Part shown: positions 24,689 to 35,699 of the stretch, in pieces | Layout: each line of letters opens with the position of its first letter | How positions within the stretch are numbered: the stretch's first letter is position 1 | DNA from: Coffea arabica | Taxonomy: Eukaryota > Streptophyta > Magnoliopsida > Gentianales > Rubiaceae | Assembly (NCBI RefSeq): GCF_036785885.1 | Contig: NC_092320.1 | Coordinates: 18,725,557-18,789,556 of the forward strand | Length of the DNA stretch: 64,000 nt | Direction: 5' to 3' | Made by a program: the position numbers and the translations under genes | The notes under the pieces: model-generated | What the model saw: the letters and a program-made list of their open reading frames with translations, nothing else | Told to the model about the DNA's origin: nothing | Databases searched by the model: none

Positions 24689-25086
24689 AACCACTGGGCC
24701 TTTGGCTTGGAGAAATCATGACGTCGAAGAAGCGACTTGTGAGGCAGAATAGGAGATGCAGAAAAAGTATCCTGAGTTGTTCGCTTAGAAATGTGAGAAT
24801 TTTGAATAAAGACCTCATCTTTTGATCGCATCAAGCCTCAGCCGGAAAAAAGAAACCCAAAGGTAACAGCTTTCCACTTTGGAGTTTGTTTATGAGTTGC
24901 CTCCCACCAAAAATGCCACATTTTTGTGGCTTGTCTTCAAAAAATTCAGACGGGTGTGCTGTGCACCCGTCTGATTCGGTGGTGGTTCAGTCCTCTCTGG
25001 CTTATCCCTGGGTCTCCTTAGGCCCGTCTCCTTCCCCTTAGTGTAGGATAGATTAGATTTATCATCTTCGAAAAAAAAAAGAAAAA
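24689..25086 (+). mobile_element. Retroposon insertion with poly-A and 17-bp target duplication
   Basis: About 398 bp flanked by AGGTAAGGCTCTGACAT at 24672-24688 and again at 25087-25103. The right end is an A-rich tail (25070-25087). Long target duplications plus a 3' A tail are signs of target-primed reverse transcription. The tail region (TCCCTGGGTCTCC, AGTGTAGGATAGATTAG) looks like a LINE 3' end, so a strongly 5'-truncated LINE is most likely. No internal pol III boxes were recognised. Confidence 0.75.
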
Positions 25087-25384
25087 AGGTAAGGCTCTGA
25101 CATTAGTGTCCACCTGCCATAGTGCCATCCCATTGATTAACCAAGTTACAGCGCTGTCATATTTGTCAAGCCATCCTTCATTATTGGATCTTTTATTCTA
25201 TGTATGGGACCGTCCTTACTGTTCCCATGAAAGATTGGTTCAGAAATGTATGGCAGCTGTGAAATACGTTAGCTGTCTGAATCTTGTCTCATAAAGATAT
25301 GTAGCTGAAAATCCGAACGCATTGGTTTCACGAGAGTTTTCTTATCCACCGTGCCTGCCAATTTTCTATCACCATATAACAGCG

Positions 25385-25480
25385 TTTTTAAACTATACGG
25401 ACTGACCGATTCTAAACATTGAACCGAGGGTCCGGTGGTTCAGTCCGAATTAATCAATTGAGTTGAACAGACATTTACTG
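25385..25480. repeat. Fragment of CCGGT-rich hAT-type element
   Basis: TTTTTAAACTATACGGACTGACC followed by GAACCGAGGGTCCGGTGGTTCAG resembles the subterminal part of the elements at 2485 and 30045. No second end or target duplication was found. Confidence 0.45.
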
Positions 25481-25564
25481 GACCTGCTCAGATATTGGGT
25501 TTAAATAAAGAAAATTGAGTTTTTAACTATATATTTTGTGAGACTATGAGCTGGTTTAGATTAA

Positions 25565-26070
25565 AGACTTGTGCATTTCAATCGTTGTAATTTAACAATT
25601 ATTTCTTAGATTGGATTTTGATTCTTTCAGATTATGTCTTCTTGTGCATTTCAATCTTTGTAATTTAACAATTATTTCTTAGATTGGATTTTGATTCTTT
25701 TAGACTATGTCTTTCTTGTGCATTTCAATCTTTGCAATTTAATAATTGTTTTTTAGATTGGATTACATGTTTAGTTCTGGAGAGGCCCCCTAATCTCGAT
25801 TCGAGGCCTGACATGTTGTATTTGTACTCGATTTCGGGAAGTTAGCAATTTCATATTTTATTACACCATTGTTTCTTTGATTGGATTTTGATTCTTTTAG
25901 GTTATGTCTTTCTTGTGCATTTCAATCTTTGCAATTTAGTAATTGTTTTTTAGATTGGATTTACATGTTTAGTTCTAAAGAGGTCCCATGATCTCGATTC
26001 GAGGTCTTCCAAGTTGTATTTCTAGTTGATTTCGGGTATTTAGGAATTTCATATTTTATTACACCATTTT
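25565..26070. repeat. Tandem repeat, units about 83 bp within a larger about 200-bp period
   Basis: The block TTGTGCATTTCAATCTTTG...TTAGATTGGATT occurs at least four times. A longer unit that includes CATGTTTAGTTCT, CTCGATTCGAGG and ATTTCATATTTTATTACACCA occurs twice. Non-coding and imperfect. Confidence 0.75.
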
Positions 26071-27999
26071 TTAACTCAATCAAATCATATTTCAACTTTT
26101 GTCACACTATTTTCCAACTCAATTACATTAAAAGCAAACTTGTGAGAAATAAAACTTGTGAGACCCCATCAACCCCTGCTCCTACTAATATTACACATGT
26201 AGATTATATTTTATTTAAAAGGAAAATTGCCAAATTAGAATTAGTCAAAATAGTCCATCAAATATAACAAAAGAAAAGTATCCTTTTAGTTCGCGAGCTC
26301 ATTTTTTGATCGGTTTTCTAGCCAAAAAGTGTGTGCCTTTCTTAGGTACCCACAATTTAAATAGCAAAATGGGAAAACAATTTATTTTCTTCCACAAAAA
26401 GCACATGACAATCATATGATCACCTCCTGAATAGGGAATCCTAATCGAAGAAAGAGTAAACTACAGGTGACCTTTACACTTTCTTGTTTGATTATGGGTC
26501 TGGTGGATATGAATTAAGGTCCTTTGCTAGAAGTGTGGTTATGTCCTTTGCTAGAAGTTTGATTATGAATTAAGGTTCTTTTATTTAAGAGAAACAAATT
26601 GCGTTTCAATTTTGCCGTTGAAATTGTGGGAACCAGAGAGATGGTGCACTTTTAGGCTTAAAAATTGATTGAAAGTGAGTTTTGGGACTAAAGGAGCATA
26701 TTTTTTATAATTATTTTGATGCTTATATCAAAACCATATAAATTTACACCGAATGTATTAAAAATTATACAAACTGATAGAATTTACCTTGCTGTAAAAA
26801 AAAAAATGGCTACCAAACTATTTCTTGTCTCAATTTAATCACTCAACTAATTAATCAATATACCGTTGGTTATTTCATCGGATTTTGCTCTTAGTTTTAC
26901 AAATAAACCAAACACATGCAAATCAAGTGCCAAAATTTAAGGGTAATCATATCCACTGAGTTTATCAATCCAAATCTAAAAAGTCCAACAGCCACTAATC
27001 TATTCCCTTCGTACTCTTTTGGCCATTCAAATATTTTTTGTTTCAATATAATCACTAAAGTCTTAAATCAATATACTAGCAGTCATTCCGTCAAATATAT
27101 CCGTTAATGCTAAGGAATGAGTTCTATGTGCATTTCACATACCCAAAACAGGACAATTATGTAAGGTCAATTTTTTAGAATTTTTCCCCGTTAATATTAC
27201 AAATGCAGGTAATATTATAATAAAGGAAAAATTGTCAAATTGGTCCTTTTCATTTTTGATAAATTTTTTAGCCCCTCGCAATTAGAATTAGCTAAAATAG
27301 TCCCTTAAATATTAAAAAAAATGCATCCTTTTGGTCACAGAGCTCCTTTTGGTAAATTCCTTCTTGTACCTTGACATTAAATTTTATTTAATATGAATGA
27401 CACATATTATCTAGACGTCCAAATAAAGGAGATCATTGTAACTTTTCAAAAACTTGAACGGAGCAACATGAAATTGTTATAAACCTCAAAGGAGTTTTAC
27501 ATAAATACCCCACACGTTTACAAGCAGATTTTATCATGCTAGTACCTTTATAATCGAAGAAAGCCAGTACACTCAGTGCCACATTGTTCCCTCTCCCTCT
27601 CTCTCGTTCTTCTCACAAGTTGTCTTGCGTGCTGCTTTGCTTCTCAGGACACGTTGAAGCTTTTGTTCTTTGCTAGCTAGGTAATTATTGTATGCCTGGC
27701 TCTCAATTTCTCTGGTCCACTTTATTAATTGATTTTTTTTTTTTTTGTAAAAATTTTAGTGTATCAATTTCAGACGTTTGTTTTTCTTCGTTATTGGAAA
27801 ATCCAGCAGCTGTTTGCATGCTAATATATGGGATTTCTCTTTTGCTTAGATCTGGAACACTTGCCGTCTAGCAGGAAAAAATTAGCACCTGCATATTATG
27901 TGACCCTGAAAAAAAAAAACATCTTTCTTTCTGTCCTCCATTAGTTTGGCACTAAAACTTGAGTAAGGTTAACAGGATTGTGCGGTACAACCAACAATA
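26071..27999. other. Intergenic region and upstream region of the methyltransferase gene
   Basis: No gene before 28000. Two diverged copies of a dispersed repeat (AGGAAAATTGCCAAATT... at about 26219 and 27229) share a string of similar phrases. A CT-rich tract (27589-27613) precedes the likely leader. GCTAGCTAG followed by GTAATTATTG near 27680 could be the donor of a 5' untranslated intron, but this is not proven. Confidence 0.4.
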
Positions 28000-29904
28000 A
28001 TGGAGGGGGAGAAGACGGATACAGAGGGAAAGGTGGAGACAGAGAAGATGAACAAGGAATTTGCCATGGCATATGATGTCCAATCTAAAATAGTAGAGGA
28101 TCTATTTGGGGATCACCTCCATTTGGGCTTCTATGACTCTAGCTCCGTTATCCCTGGTTCTGATGTCAATTCTGCTCAGACTCGCATGATCGAGGCGGCC
28201 CTCCGTTTTGCCTCTGTATCAGGTATAATATGCATTCGCAGTTTGTGTGGAGTTTTCTTCTCTTTCTCCAAGTGCAAATGCTGCATGTGGGTGTAGGGTT
28301 TAAAGTTCCGACGTACAATCTAAAGAGGAATTTTAAATCCCTTACTTTGAATTGACCAAATTCTACACTCAATAGTACATGCATATGTAAACGGGGATAA
28401 TCAATTCGGGAAGGATAAAAACAGAAGCAGCATTTTGTTTTTCTTTTTTCTTTTGGTCTTTACTTTTCTTTCTCATTTTAGTAGCTTTAGTTTTTCTTTG
28501 GCTACATTTGGAATGGATTTAGGGGTATTTGGCTATTCAAAAGGTTAGATTACAAATTGGTCAAATTACAGGATTAGTTCTATAATTTGGACAAGCCTTA
28601 TGCAATGTGAATATACATTAAGCATAGAATTTGTTTTTTTCTGGGCAATCATGTGCAATTTCTGTAATTGGTACTCTGGGTTTAGGTCATGCACACATTG
28701 AAAAAAGAAATGGTTTGATTGCTTTTCAATGTGTCTATTTACTTTCCTAGTGAAACATCCTCCTCATAATTTCTAGTTTTTTCTCCTCTCCAACTTTGTC
28801 ATTTAATAGTCAACCAACCGGCATTATTTATCATGAAATAATATGCAGAGGATCCATCTAAGAAACCAAGAAACATACTTGATGTTGGATGCGGTATTGG
28901 TGGCAGCACCAGGTACCTAGCAAGTAAATATGGTTCTCAATGTAAAGGCATCACCCTTAGCCCTTTTGAGGCTGAAAGAGCTCGTGTTCTAACAGCTGCC
29001 CAAGGATTAGAAAGCCAGGTCTGTATGAACTCTCCGTGTTACAATTTTGAAAGATTTGCAAGAAGTTATCAATTGTTAAATCACCCTTTATGCAAGTGCA
29101 CAATGAGTAAAAATTTTCATTCCTCCATTTCTTAAGGAATGATGACAGAGTGCATACAACTACTATGCTTTCGAAAAAAATTGTCAACATTTTGCAGTAT
29201 AAAGACACACTTCTTAATTAGATTTTGAGTATAAAAGATCCTTGTATTGACTTTTGGATATCATGTAGACCTTGTTGTGCACATTTTGCAGTAGATTTTG
29301 TTAAAAAAGCTACTACAATTAACGTTCTTAGCGAATAGTTTGAATCATTATCATTAGTCACAAATTGGACTCGCCCTTTTTACATATTTTCCCCAATCTT
29401 TTAAACCATATAAAGCAAGAGATGCATTTTCATAGAATACTAGATGCTAACCCATGCACATGCACATATTTATATTACCTGTTTATTTCTATGAGAAAGA
29501 TAATAGACAATGAATGAAGTTACATATGAACTAAACAAATTGATCTGAGGAAAGTTAAAGCAAAAATATTTCAACAACAACAACAAACAATTTCAAAGCG
29601 TGGAAGAAAAAAAGAAAAGTTTCAGCATTCCTGAGGCTAGCTCGTGAATGGTCCCAAAGCCTCCCCACTTTTGGTTCAAGAAAGCGAAACTGATACTCCA
29701 AAGTTTCAAGAATCCTAATTTGTGATAGTTTTGTTTTGATTACCCATCCTCACCTTTACTTTTATACACTAAAAATGCAAAATTTTTAAATCCTAAATTT
29801 TAGCGGATAAAATTATCTCATGATAGAATTGAATTCAAATATGTATTATCAGTAATCTTAGGTAATGATGATAACTCTTGGATTTGGATACACACGTATG
29901 TGCA

Positions 29905-29942
<38 letters not shown>

Positions 29943-32900
29943 CATACATATACATATATATGTGTGTGTGTGTGTGTGTGTGTACACATATGCACATATA
30001 CACACATACATCTAACTATATAAAAGCGGGAGTTGGGTTATGAGCAATGTTTTAAAACCCGGACCGTCAATTGAACCGGTGAGGTGAAAGGGTCGAGGTT
30101 CAACCGATTGGACCCGTTCAACCTCGGTTCAATGAATTTTTTTAAAAATAATTTATATAAATATATATATGCACAAAATAAGACATGCAATGGACTAATT
30201 TAAAACTGTATATGATGAAAAGTTCACTATTTTTGAATAATTTGGATTTTCAAAAATGAATTTTTTAAGTTATAAGTTAAAGCAAATAAATTTCATCTCA
30301 ATTTCAATTATATCTACCCAAAAAAATCTTAAATCCAATCCAAAATATCACAATATTTTGAAATTATACAAAATTCACTTCTATGAGAATTTGACATTGT
30401 GAACTTAAATTTTAATTTACGTCTTTGAGATTTAAAGATTGTAATTTAAAAAAGAAAGTTTGGAGTTCGAAAGAAGTTAAGAGAATTGAAAATAGAAATG
30501 CAAACTTGATAAGAAACAAAAAATGAGATAAAAGTGAGTGGTTGTGGCATTAAATAATTTGGGTTAAAGAAAAATAATTCTTTTTTAACTTTTTCCAATT
30601 TAATGGACAAAAACAAAATTAAAAGATAGAAGAAAATATCAATAAATTAAAACTAATGAGGTTCGATTAAAAATGAAGTGACAAAAGAAAAGATGAGAGA
30701 GAAAGAAAGAAAGAGTTGAAGATTAAAAAGAAAAAGTCATGAGAGGATGGGGTTTTGTAAGAAAAATGCAAAAATAAAATATAGATGTTTGTTTTATATA
30801 AATAAGTTATCAAAAAAAGCAAATAAGATGTGATGGTGCAATGGTTACTACATTGATTTTCTATTGCAAAGGTTTTGAATTCGAATCTTGATAGAAGCAT
30901 TTCGCAAAAAAGTAAAAAAAAAAAAAAAAAAAGGAAAACTCAAAACCGGTTCAACACGATTCACCGGTTTTCACGGTTTTGACCGGATTTGACTGGTTCT
31001 CTGGCAAAGTCAACCAAAGCATAGAACCGGACCAGTGCCATGGCCGGTTCACGGTTCAACCGGTCGAACCGGCCGGTCTGGTCCGATTTTCAAAACATTG
31101 GTTATGAGTAGTAATTCTTTGTCAAGTGGTTATCAAGTAATTTTCAGCAACTTTGATGGCTTTTGTATTTGTTGGTTTTGTTGACTTTTCGGGAACTCCA
31201 TTTGCATCCGTCATTGGCAGTTCCTCATGTCATTAGGATTAGTCTTAGTAGTCCTTCATTTTTTGCTAATGCCATTTCCTGTTTCTGCCTTACTCGGAGG
31301 CCAGAAGAAGATGCATGTTATAGTTGTATGGTTTATTTGTAATTTATTTGTTCTTTGTTCCTCTTTGTTTGCATCATTTTCGCCTATTGTGATCCGCAGA
31401 GATAGGCCATCTTAGCTATTCTTGACTATTAGTTTAGCCTTAGGTTTGTCTTATTTTTCAGTTATGCCATTCCTTTTTTCCTTCGTTCAAGCTGCATGCT
31501 ATAGTTGCTTGATTGTTTGGTAATTTTGTTGTCTTCTGACCCTATTTTTTGTTGACTCATTATTCACTTTTGTGGATGCCTCACTTTTTGTTTCTACATG
31601 TTTCTTTGATTTAGCGGATAGTGAAATAAATTTGTTTGGAAAAGAATGCACGCCTAAGTGGATGCAGTGTTCAATTTTCATGTGATAACTATTGCTGTGA
31701 CTATGCATGTAACCATGCTCCGGACTGTCTTCCATGGAATTTCCAAAAATTGAGCTGGACGGAAAAAAAAGGGCCGGCATTTTCATCAAAAGTTAATGAA
31801 ATAGTTTAAAGTGTCAAAAGGTTTTAACCAAAAATAGTTTCTAATTTTGCTGATTTTTAAAATGTACAATTATAAAGATATATTAGTCTATATATTTATA
31901 TTTAGTGTGCATAATTATTAGAAAATTTTTAGTACCCTTATTTTTATTATTATAGTTTTCATTCTATTTATATGTGTGTGCTAATTTATGAGCTTATTTT
32001 CTTTTTAAAAAAGACAATATCTAAGGATATAAAAGGGGAGAGTTGGGTTATGAATAGTGCTTTTTGGTCAAGCGGTTATGCTGCAATTATTGTTGGATGT
32101 GGAGGCTATTTTCGTCAATTGGCTGTTTTGGTTATTTCACGTTGGTGGTTTACTTTGTGCGGCGATAAATAAAAGTTGTGTGTGTGCTTGTTTTTCTATG
32201 CAATTTAATACTCATTGCATTGGGTGAAGTGGTTGTCTACCATGTTGACAAGAAACTTCTAATTGCATGATTTTCAAAAATTGAACCGAAAAAAAAGTAG
32301 AAGTCCAACATTGTCATCACAAGTAACGAAAATTGGCTGTCAAGATTTGGGACTAAAAATGGTTTATAATCCTTCTACTATTTAAGATGCACAATTATTA
32401 AAAAAAATATTAGTCTATATATACATATTAAATGTATATAATTATTACAAATTTTTTGATGCCCCTTATTTTTATTGTTAGTTTTCCATTCTATAAGCAT
32501 AAAGTTATTTCCGTCTTGTATGTGAGCTAGATGGTTAACTTATTTCCTTTTTAAAAAAATTAATTTGTTATTTTTCTAACATATTCGTATTTAATATATA
32601 TAATTAATATAAATTTTTTAACACATTCATTTTTCCTAATGACTCTAAATTGAAAAGCAATGTGCTATTTTTTTTATTATTTTAGTCAAACATGTAACAT
32701 TAATTAGATTATTTCTTACATTAAAAAGCTAAAGTACTCTAAATTTCAAACAATATATAATATAATTATATATATAATACAAAAGGGAGAGTTACCCTAT
32801 GAATGGTATTTTTGGTCAAGTGGTTATCCTGCAATTATCTAATAATATAAAATGAAGAGTTGTCCTATGAGCAGTGTTTTTTTGTCAAGTGGTTATCCTG

Positions 32901-35013
32901 CAATTGTTATTGGATGTCGGGGCTATTTTCATCAAGTTGCCTGTTTTGTTTGTTTAAAGCAGGTATAGTTTTGGTGCATTTACGAGACATGTTGATCAAA
33001 TTAGTAATTGGTGGTGTAAAAAGTGAAGCTTTTGAAAGTTGGTTTTTTGTGGTTAATTATTTGCTTTTAAAGTGTCCTTTTTTTTACCTATGAAAGAATT
33101 GATAAATTATTGCTAGCTTTAGTGACTTTAAAAATGGCCTTTATTACTGTGACATGAAATAAAATTGTTAAATGTTCTGTAAATGCACAATTAGCGAGGA
33201 AACAATGAATAAATTATTGTTGGTTTGACATCATATAAAATTGTTAAGTGTTCTGTAAATGCACAATTATTGAAGAAACAATTAATAAACCATTGTTGGC
33301 TTTAGTAACTTTAAAAAATGGATTTTATTACTGCGATATGTGGTGATTAATTTAACAATGCCAAGTTCTATGGTTTAAGTGCTTAATTGACTTGCCAAGT
33401 CCCCCTTTTTTGTGTCAACAATGATTAATACTTTTTTGGGAATGATTCACTTCATAATTTTCTAATTATGCTAAATCAAATGCAAAATAACCTTATACAG
33501 TTTTCTAATTTACGCTTATGCATTCTATATAAGCGCCCTCATGCATTCTATATATTATTGTTCTCATGTATTCTATATATTTCATAATTGTCAACCTTTA
33601 ATAAAAACGATAATTCTCTAATGATCTGCATGAATTAGATAATAACATAGATGTATACTAATAAATCACACAATAAAAAACAATTAGCACGGAAATATTA
33701 GCCCATGCGCAGGCCGTCTCACTAGTATATATATGTGCATATGTGTATATATATGTATGTATGTAGAATTAATCTTCTATGCACTAACTAATAATTTATA
33801 CACTATTAGATTTAGATGTTTCGCACACGTGCAATACATAAATTTCAAATTCAAATTAAGATTAATTATTATGCATGTCAATATAGAGAAGATTAGCCAT
33901 ATGTTATTGATTATGCCAAGTTTTAAATTCAGATCAAGTCACATTTCAAATAAACTTTGTAGAATGACTCGGGACTTTCTTTCAAATTCAAGTAAAAGCC
34001 ACCACAATGCTAGCAAGAGAACTAAGAAAGAAGAAGATGTAAAATCATTATGCAGATGTATAGTAGTGCTGCTTTCTTTTCCTAACAGCTACTAAAATGT
34101 ACATAGCAGGTTTCCTTTGAAGTGGCAGATGCATTGAATCAGCCATTTGCAGATGGGTCATTCGATTTAATTTGCTGTATTGAATGTGAAAATCACATAA
34201 GCGATAAAACAAAGGTTATTTTTCTTCTTCTATCCTTTACAATTACTATTTCTCTTTATTTTTTTTTGTTTTTATCATTCTATAAAAAAGATTATCTACC
34301 CTACTTGTTGAACGTAGGTATCACGTATATGCATTAATATAAAATTCTGCTGATGCTATTTTCTTCTTGATGAAGTTTGTTCATGAGTTGAGTCGGGTGG
34401 CTGCCCCTGGTGCTACCATCATTTTACTCACTTGGTGTCATAGGGATCTTTCCCCCCTTGAACAAGATTTGCATCCAGATGAGAAAAAGTTACTGACCCA
34501 TGTGCTGAGAAGAAATCCTCTTAAGTGGATTTCTACTGCTGATTACATAAATTTATTCAAGTCATGCTCTTTTCAGGTATTTAATCGCGTTTACTTTTTG
34601 CGGCTTATTTATTCGATCAGAATCATTATTTTTCTTCATCCCAATATTTTCCCCCATTTATCCATGTCTCCTGTTGTTAATTAGGAGATCAAGTATGCAG
34701 ACTGGTCTCCACACGTTGCTCCATTTTATGCAGAAATGAGGAAGATAACGTTGTCATGGAAGGGAATCATGTCGTATGTTAGACATGCTGGTAAGCATTG
34801 TGTATTTCACTCGCCTATATAGCCGATTCATTACCATTATCTACCTTGTAATTGTATGCTATAATTCTTAACCATTTCTCCATCTTTTCTCAATTTCAAT
34901 TAATAGGATGGAGCCAAATGGGCATCAAGTTTCTGATGATGCCGTCAGTGTTCGACAGATTCAAAAATGGTCTGCTTAAGTATTGCATTCTTACGTGCCA
35001 GAAGCCTCAGTAG
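28000..35013 (+). CDS. Gamma-tocopherol-methyltransferase-like SAM-dependent N-methyltransferase, six exons, 303 aa
   Basis: Exons: 28000-28222, 28849-29018, 34110-34214, 34376-34576, 34685-34790, 34907-35013. Phases match and no stop occurs before 35011. The SAM-binding motif I LDVGCGIGGSTRYLA is at residues 85-99, post-motifs ADALNQPFADGSFDL at 137-151 and RVAAPGATIILLTW near 173-186. The fold and exon plan are those of the VTE4/gamma-TMT family. VTE4 is about 350 aa with a plastid transit peptide; this protein starts directly with MEGEKTDTEGK and has none, like the cytosolic gamma-TMT-like N-methyltransferases of alkaloid pathways in Gentianales. The family box usually reading ESGEHM is ECENHI here (residues 156-161). 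Intron 2 (5.1 kb) holds a Helitron with a nested hAT-type element. The splice acceptor of exon 4 (GATGAAG) is weak-looking but fits homology. The methyl acceptor cannot be read from sequence. Confidence 0.87.
29908..30010. repeat. Compound (AT)n-(TG)n microsatellite
   Basis: (TA)n at 29908-29938, then CATA units, then (TG)n at 29961-29983 and CA-rich units. It lies in intron 2 of the methyltransferase gene, immediately left of the Helitron end. Confidence 0.9.
30045..31100. mobile_element. hAT-type non-autonomous element nested in the Helitron
   Basis: 1056 bp with inverted ends CAATGTTTTAAAACCCGGAC and GTCCGATTTTCAAAACATTG, and a perfect 8-bp duplication GTTATGAG (30037-30044, 31101-31108). 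CCGGTT/AACCGG-rich termini enclose an AT-rich middle. The flanking Helitron text joins cleanly when compared with the other 5'-end copy at 32020, which confirms the boundaries. Same family as 2485-3271. Confidence 0.88.
30828..30900 (+). repeat. tRNA-like segment inside the nested hAT-type element
   Basis: The stretch GATGGTGCAATGGTTACTAC, a 25-base spacer and TTTGAATTCGAATCTTGA has spacing like tRNA A and B boxes. It corresponds in position and orientation relative to the element end to 2663-2755 in the other copy. Confidence 0.5.
33090..33340. repeat. Tandem repeat inside the Helitron
   Basis: Units of about 85-110 bp containing AAAATTGTTAA(A/G)TGTTCTGTAAA and TGCACAATTA, repeated two to three times, with a partly repeated GCTTTAGTGACTTTAAAAA phrase. 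Non-coding. Confidence 0.6.
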
Positions 35014-35168
35014 TTCAGTTCCAGTGATGTTTAATGTCCATGCATAAATATCACTCCACAGTCGAGTGATAATTCCTTGTTTTTCTTTCTCAAAAGCTAA
35101 TTTGTACTTGTATTGTTCCTCAAAACGTGAGAATTTTCCTTTTTCTTTTCTTTGGAAGATCTACTATA

Positions 35169-35189
35169 TTGTGCATATGCGTTGCACAA
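35169..35189. repeat. Short hairpin, possible Helitron 3' end
   Basis: Arms TTGTGCA and TGCACAA with a 7-base loop, followed by GACTAC. This resembles the GTGC...GCAC hairpins at Helitron 3' ends, but the closing CTAG is absent. It lies 150 bp after the methyltransferase stop codon and could also be an mRNA 3'-end structure. Confidence 0.3.
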
Positions 35190-35379
35190 GACTACAGGTA
35201 ATTTGGAGTTTCCAATATCAGAACTAGCAGACTTGGTCCACCTAAAATTGATATAAAAAGAAAAGTTCCAGTCGAGTTGTCAAAGCTGAGGTGTAACTTT
35301 TAGTTGCATATTAATCCAAGTTTTTTTACGTGTGTGTTACTGTCGTTTACGAAAAAAAAAAAATCCAAGTTTTTTTACT

Positions 35380-35690
35380 TTTCTTTTAAGAAAAGCAAAT
35401 TGGTCTAAGTTGAACTCTCTTAATTTTCTCAAAATCTGGTCTCCAACGGCTGGAGAGGAGAAAACCAAATAAAAATGTAGAAAAATTAAGATGCCAAGAT
35501 AAATGAAAAGAGACATACCCACGGCCACGGATGGTACACAGCAGTGTCGAAAAGAGACATCCAATAAACTCTTGGGGTTATTGCTATTTATACAGAAAAT
35601 GTGACGTTGGATTGAAGTTTTTCTGAGAAAATTTTTTACCTTTTTAGTGATCACATTTTCTAATAATCTTTTCCTCATAGATACTAAACA
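35380..35690. repeat. Duplicated segment (partner pieces at 36949-37000 and 38488-38608)
   Basis: The left part (CTTTTCTTTTAAGAAAAGCAA...CTAAGTTGAACTCTCTTA) recurs at 36949-36995. The right part (ACTCTTGGGGTTATTGCTATTTATACAG...CACATTTTCTAATAA) recurs at 38488-38608, where it is the region upstream of the short tandem-repeat protein relic. This suggests a local duplication of that gene's 5' region that later broke apart. Confidence 0.6.
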
Positions 35691-35699
35691 TAAAAAAGA

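Larger units (their letters stand above)
30011..33725 (+). mobile_element. Non-autonomous Helitron in intron 2 of the methyltransferase gene
   Basis: The left end reads TCTAACTATATAAAAG preceded by A. The right end reads CTCACTAG followed by T, with an eroded palindrome GCCCATGCGCAGGC about 17 bases upstream. A|TC...CTAG|T without target duplication is the Helitron pattern. Further 5'-end-like copies begin at 32020 (TCTAAGGATATAAAAG) and 32838 (TCTAATAATATAAAAT), and a fainter one near 32775, all followed by the same GAGTTGGGTTATGA...GTCAAG(C/T)GGTTAT text. This suggests nested or concatenated copies. No Rep/helicase is encoded. Confidence 0.68.

Noticed and set aside
29818..30003. Minus-strand 61-codon frame
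   Set aside because: Translation of the AT/TG microsatellite.
33733..34095. Plus-strand 120-codon frame just before exon 3 of the methyltransferase
   Set aside because: Lies in the intron after the Helitron end; composition is intronic and it does not join exon 3 in frame with any homology.
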